Under the pieces are notes generated by a model. The model saw only the letters and a program-made list of their open reading frames with translations. It searched no databases and was not told where the DNA came from. The position numbers were made by a program, and so were the translations under genes. A stretch of 64,000 nucleotides of DNA from Herbaspirillum rhizosphaerae (GTDB taxonomy: Bacteria > Pseudomonadota > Gammaproteobacteria > Burkholderiales > Burkholderiaceae_D), in assembly GCF_001189965.1 (NCBI RefSeq), contig NZ_LFLU01000014.1, positions 62,001 through 126,000 of the forward strand, given 5' to 3'. Positions 62,710-64,000 of this stretch are shown here, piece after piece (the first letter of the stretch is position 1; the number at the start of each line of letters is the position of its first letter).

Positions 62710-63714
62710 TTACAAGGCCGGCGCCTCTTCTTCCAGCCAGCGCCGCTTGTCGCGCAACGGCGGCGCGCCGAACATGCGGCTGTATTCGCGGCTGAACTGC
62801 GACGGACTTTCGTAACCGACCGTCTGCGACGCCAGCGCCACGCTCACGTCATCGGCCAGAATCAGGCGGCGCGCTTCCTGCAGGCGCAGGTTCTTCTGGT
62901 ATTGCAGCGGGCTCATCGCCGTCACCACCTTGAAATGATGATGCAGCGACGACACGCTCATGTGCACGTCGCGCGCGATGTCGTCCACCCGCAGCGGCTG
63001 CACGAAGTTTTCTTTCATCATGCGGATGGCCTTGGCGATACGGTTCATCTGGCTATCCTGCAGCACGGTCTGGCGCAGCAAGGCGCCCTGCCCGTTCATC
63101 AGCAGGCGATACAGGATTTCGCGCTTGACCATGGGCGCCAGGATGGGAATGTCGCGCGGCGTATCCAGCAGGCGCAACAGCCGCAGCACCGCGTCCAGCA
63201 GCGTAGCGTTAAGCCGGTTGACGAACAAGCCGCGCGAGGCGTCCGAGGCGATCCCCTGCGGCAGGCTCTCGTCGCCGATCAGCGCGCCGATTTCCTTGGT
63301 GTCGAGCTCCATGCGCAAACCCAGATAGGGCTGCGCCGGACTGCTGATCATGACCTTGCCGACCATCGGCAGATCCACCGATGACACCAGATAGTGCATC
63401 GGGTCGTAATCATAGACATCCTCGCCGACGTAGAGGCGCTTGGATCCTTGCGCGATCACGGCAAAGGCCGGCTTCTGCACAGCATGCTTGGGACCGCCCG
63501 GATTCACGATGCGATGAATCGCCAGGCCCTCGATGGCGGTCTCGATCGAACCGTCGGCGTCGCCGGTCAGCCGCGTCATCAGGGTCACCAGTTCGCGCTG
63601 CGCCAGCTCCAGGCGCGCATCGGTGTCGACCATGGAGTTCACGGCGGCAGAGCGTTCCGCAGGCGCAGACGGCTCAAACTCGGCAGCGTCGCCGGGAATA
63701 TCGTTCAGATCCAT
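62710..63714 (-). CDS. AraC-family transcriptional regulator
   Basis: The 334 residues have an N-terminal AraC_N-type domain (about 55-205) and two C-terminal helix-turn-helix units (about 220-325), including DDIARDVHMSVSSLHHHFK and SQTVGYESPSQFSREYSRMF. Regulators of this subtype often sit next to a reductase gene, as here. The inducer is unknown. Confidence 0.9.
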   Translation of the reverse strand: MDLNDIPGDAAEFEPSAPAERSAAVNSMVDTDARLELAQRELVTLMTRLTGDADGSIETAIEGLAIHRIVNPGGPKHAVQKPAFAVIAQGSKRLYVGEDVYDYDPMHYLVSSVDLPMVGKVMISSPAQPYLGLRMELDTKEIGALIGDESLPQGIASDASRGLFVNRLNATLLDAVLRLLRLLDTPRDIPILAPMVKREILYRLLMNGQGALLRQTVLQDSQMNRIAKAIRMMKENFVQPLRVDDIARDVHMSVSSLHHHFKVVTAMSPLQYQKNLRLQEARRLILADDVSVALASQTVGYESPSQFSREYSRMFGAPPLRDKRRWLEEEAPAL

Positions 63715-63873
63715 GGCAATTCCGAAAAGGAAAGTGGGGAGCGCTCAGCTTACTCCAGTTTCACGACTTGCCTGAATCTCCGGCTCCATTGATTGGAGAA
63801 ATAGGCAAATAATTGAGAGGATTAGGTATCCGAGCCGTCCGTGCAAGCATGATTTCTTGCCGGAAGAAAAACT

Positions 63874-64000
63874 TCAGCGCACTTCCTTCAGCCCGTCATT
63901 GCATTCGCCCGGCACCACAGACAATGCGCAGAAGGCCCTTCCCAGCCGGCACTTCGCCACCACGAAATAGTCAGACTCGCATTCATGCCGCGATGTCGGC
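63874..64000 (-). CDS. 3' end of a minus-strand gene, Cys-rich product
   Basis: The minus strand reads open from the window edge to a TGA at 63874-63876. The visible 40 residues end YFVVAKCRLGRAFCALS and then VVPGECNDGLKEVR, with four cysteines in about 35 residues. The pattern suggests an exported, disulphide-containing protein, but too little is visible to name it. Confidence 0.4.
   Translation of the reverse strand, partial: PTSRHECESDYFVVAKCRLGRAFCALSVVPGECNDGLKEVR

Overview
The window is a GC-rich (roughly 60%) bacterial chromosome segment. Gene content, gene order and protein sequences point to a betaproteobacterium of the order Burkholderiales, most likely family Oxalobacteraceae (Herbaspirillum-like). 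This placement is inferred from synteny (rplU-rpmA-obgE-proB, pilBCD-coaE-zapD-yacG, the dcw cluster followed by lpxC, dciA, secA and argJ) and not from a database search.

Layout. 1-7.7 kb: housekeeping genes (3'-truncated proS, rppH, a CNP1-like protein, proB, obgE, rpmA, rplU, ispB, tRNA-Pro). 7.8-11 kb: a LysR regulator, a small beta-carbonic anhydrase and a CorC/HlyC-type membrane protein. 11-16.2 kb: type IV pilus genes pilB, pilC and pilD, then coaE, zapD and yacG. 16.2-20.2 kb: mutT, a DUF815 ATPase, argJ and a DUF2272 lipoprotein, with two unusual palindromic repeat elements in the gaps. 20.3-26.7 kb: secA, an M23 peptidase, dciA, lpxC and a peroxiredoxin. 26.8-44.9 kb: a complete division and cell wall (dcw) cluster on the minus strand, from mraZ to ftsZ. 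Most of its genes overlap by a few bases, and it has a recognisable promoter, MraZ operator and terminator. 45.4-45.8 kb: HU (hupB). 46-53.9 kb: an accessory uronate unit on the minus strand (uronate dehydrogenase, SMP-30 lactonase, TRAP binding protein, fused TRAP permease) followed by a large C26-type amidohydrolase-like protein of unknown role and a 2-keto-4-pentenoate hydratase-like enzyme. 54-56.5 kb: a TetR-regulated DUF1348 gene and a 3-hydroxyisobutyryl-CoA hydrolase-like enzyme. 56.5-56.9 kb: RNase P RNA. 57-64 kb: an amino-acid catabolic cassette (LivK-type binding protein, FAD amino-acid oxidase, HpcH/HpaI aldolase), a lipoprotein, an aldo/keto reductase with an AraC regulator, and the tail of one more gene.

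How the genes work together. The dcw cluster makes the lipid-linked peptidoglycan precursor (MurC-F, Ddl, MraY, MurG) and the divisome (FtsL, I, W, Q, A, Z). ZapD bundles FtsZ and the M23 peptidase probably trims wall. The uronate unit would import a hexuronate, oxidise it to an aldarolactone and open the lactone.

Most noteworthy items: a 621-residue C26-fold protein with long disordered flanks, set in or behind the uronate operon; a roughly 200-residue Ala/Glu/Gln-rich insertion inside MurD; a 269-bp nested palindromic element that exactly fills one intergenic gap and supplies part of a stop codon; and an 11-codon candidate leader peptide ahead of the uronate genes.
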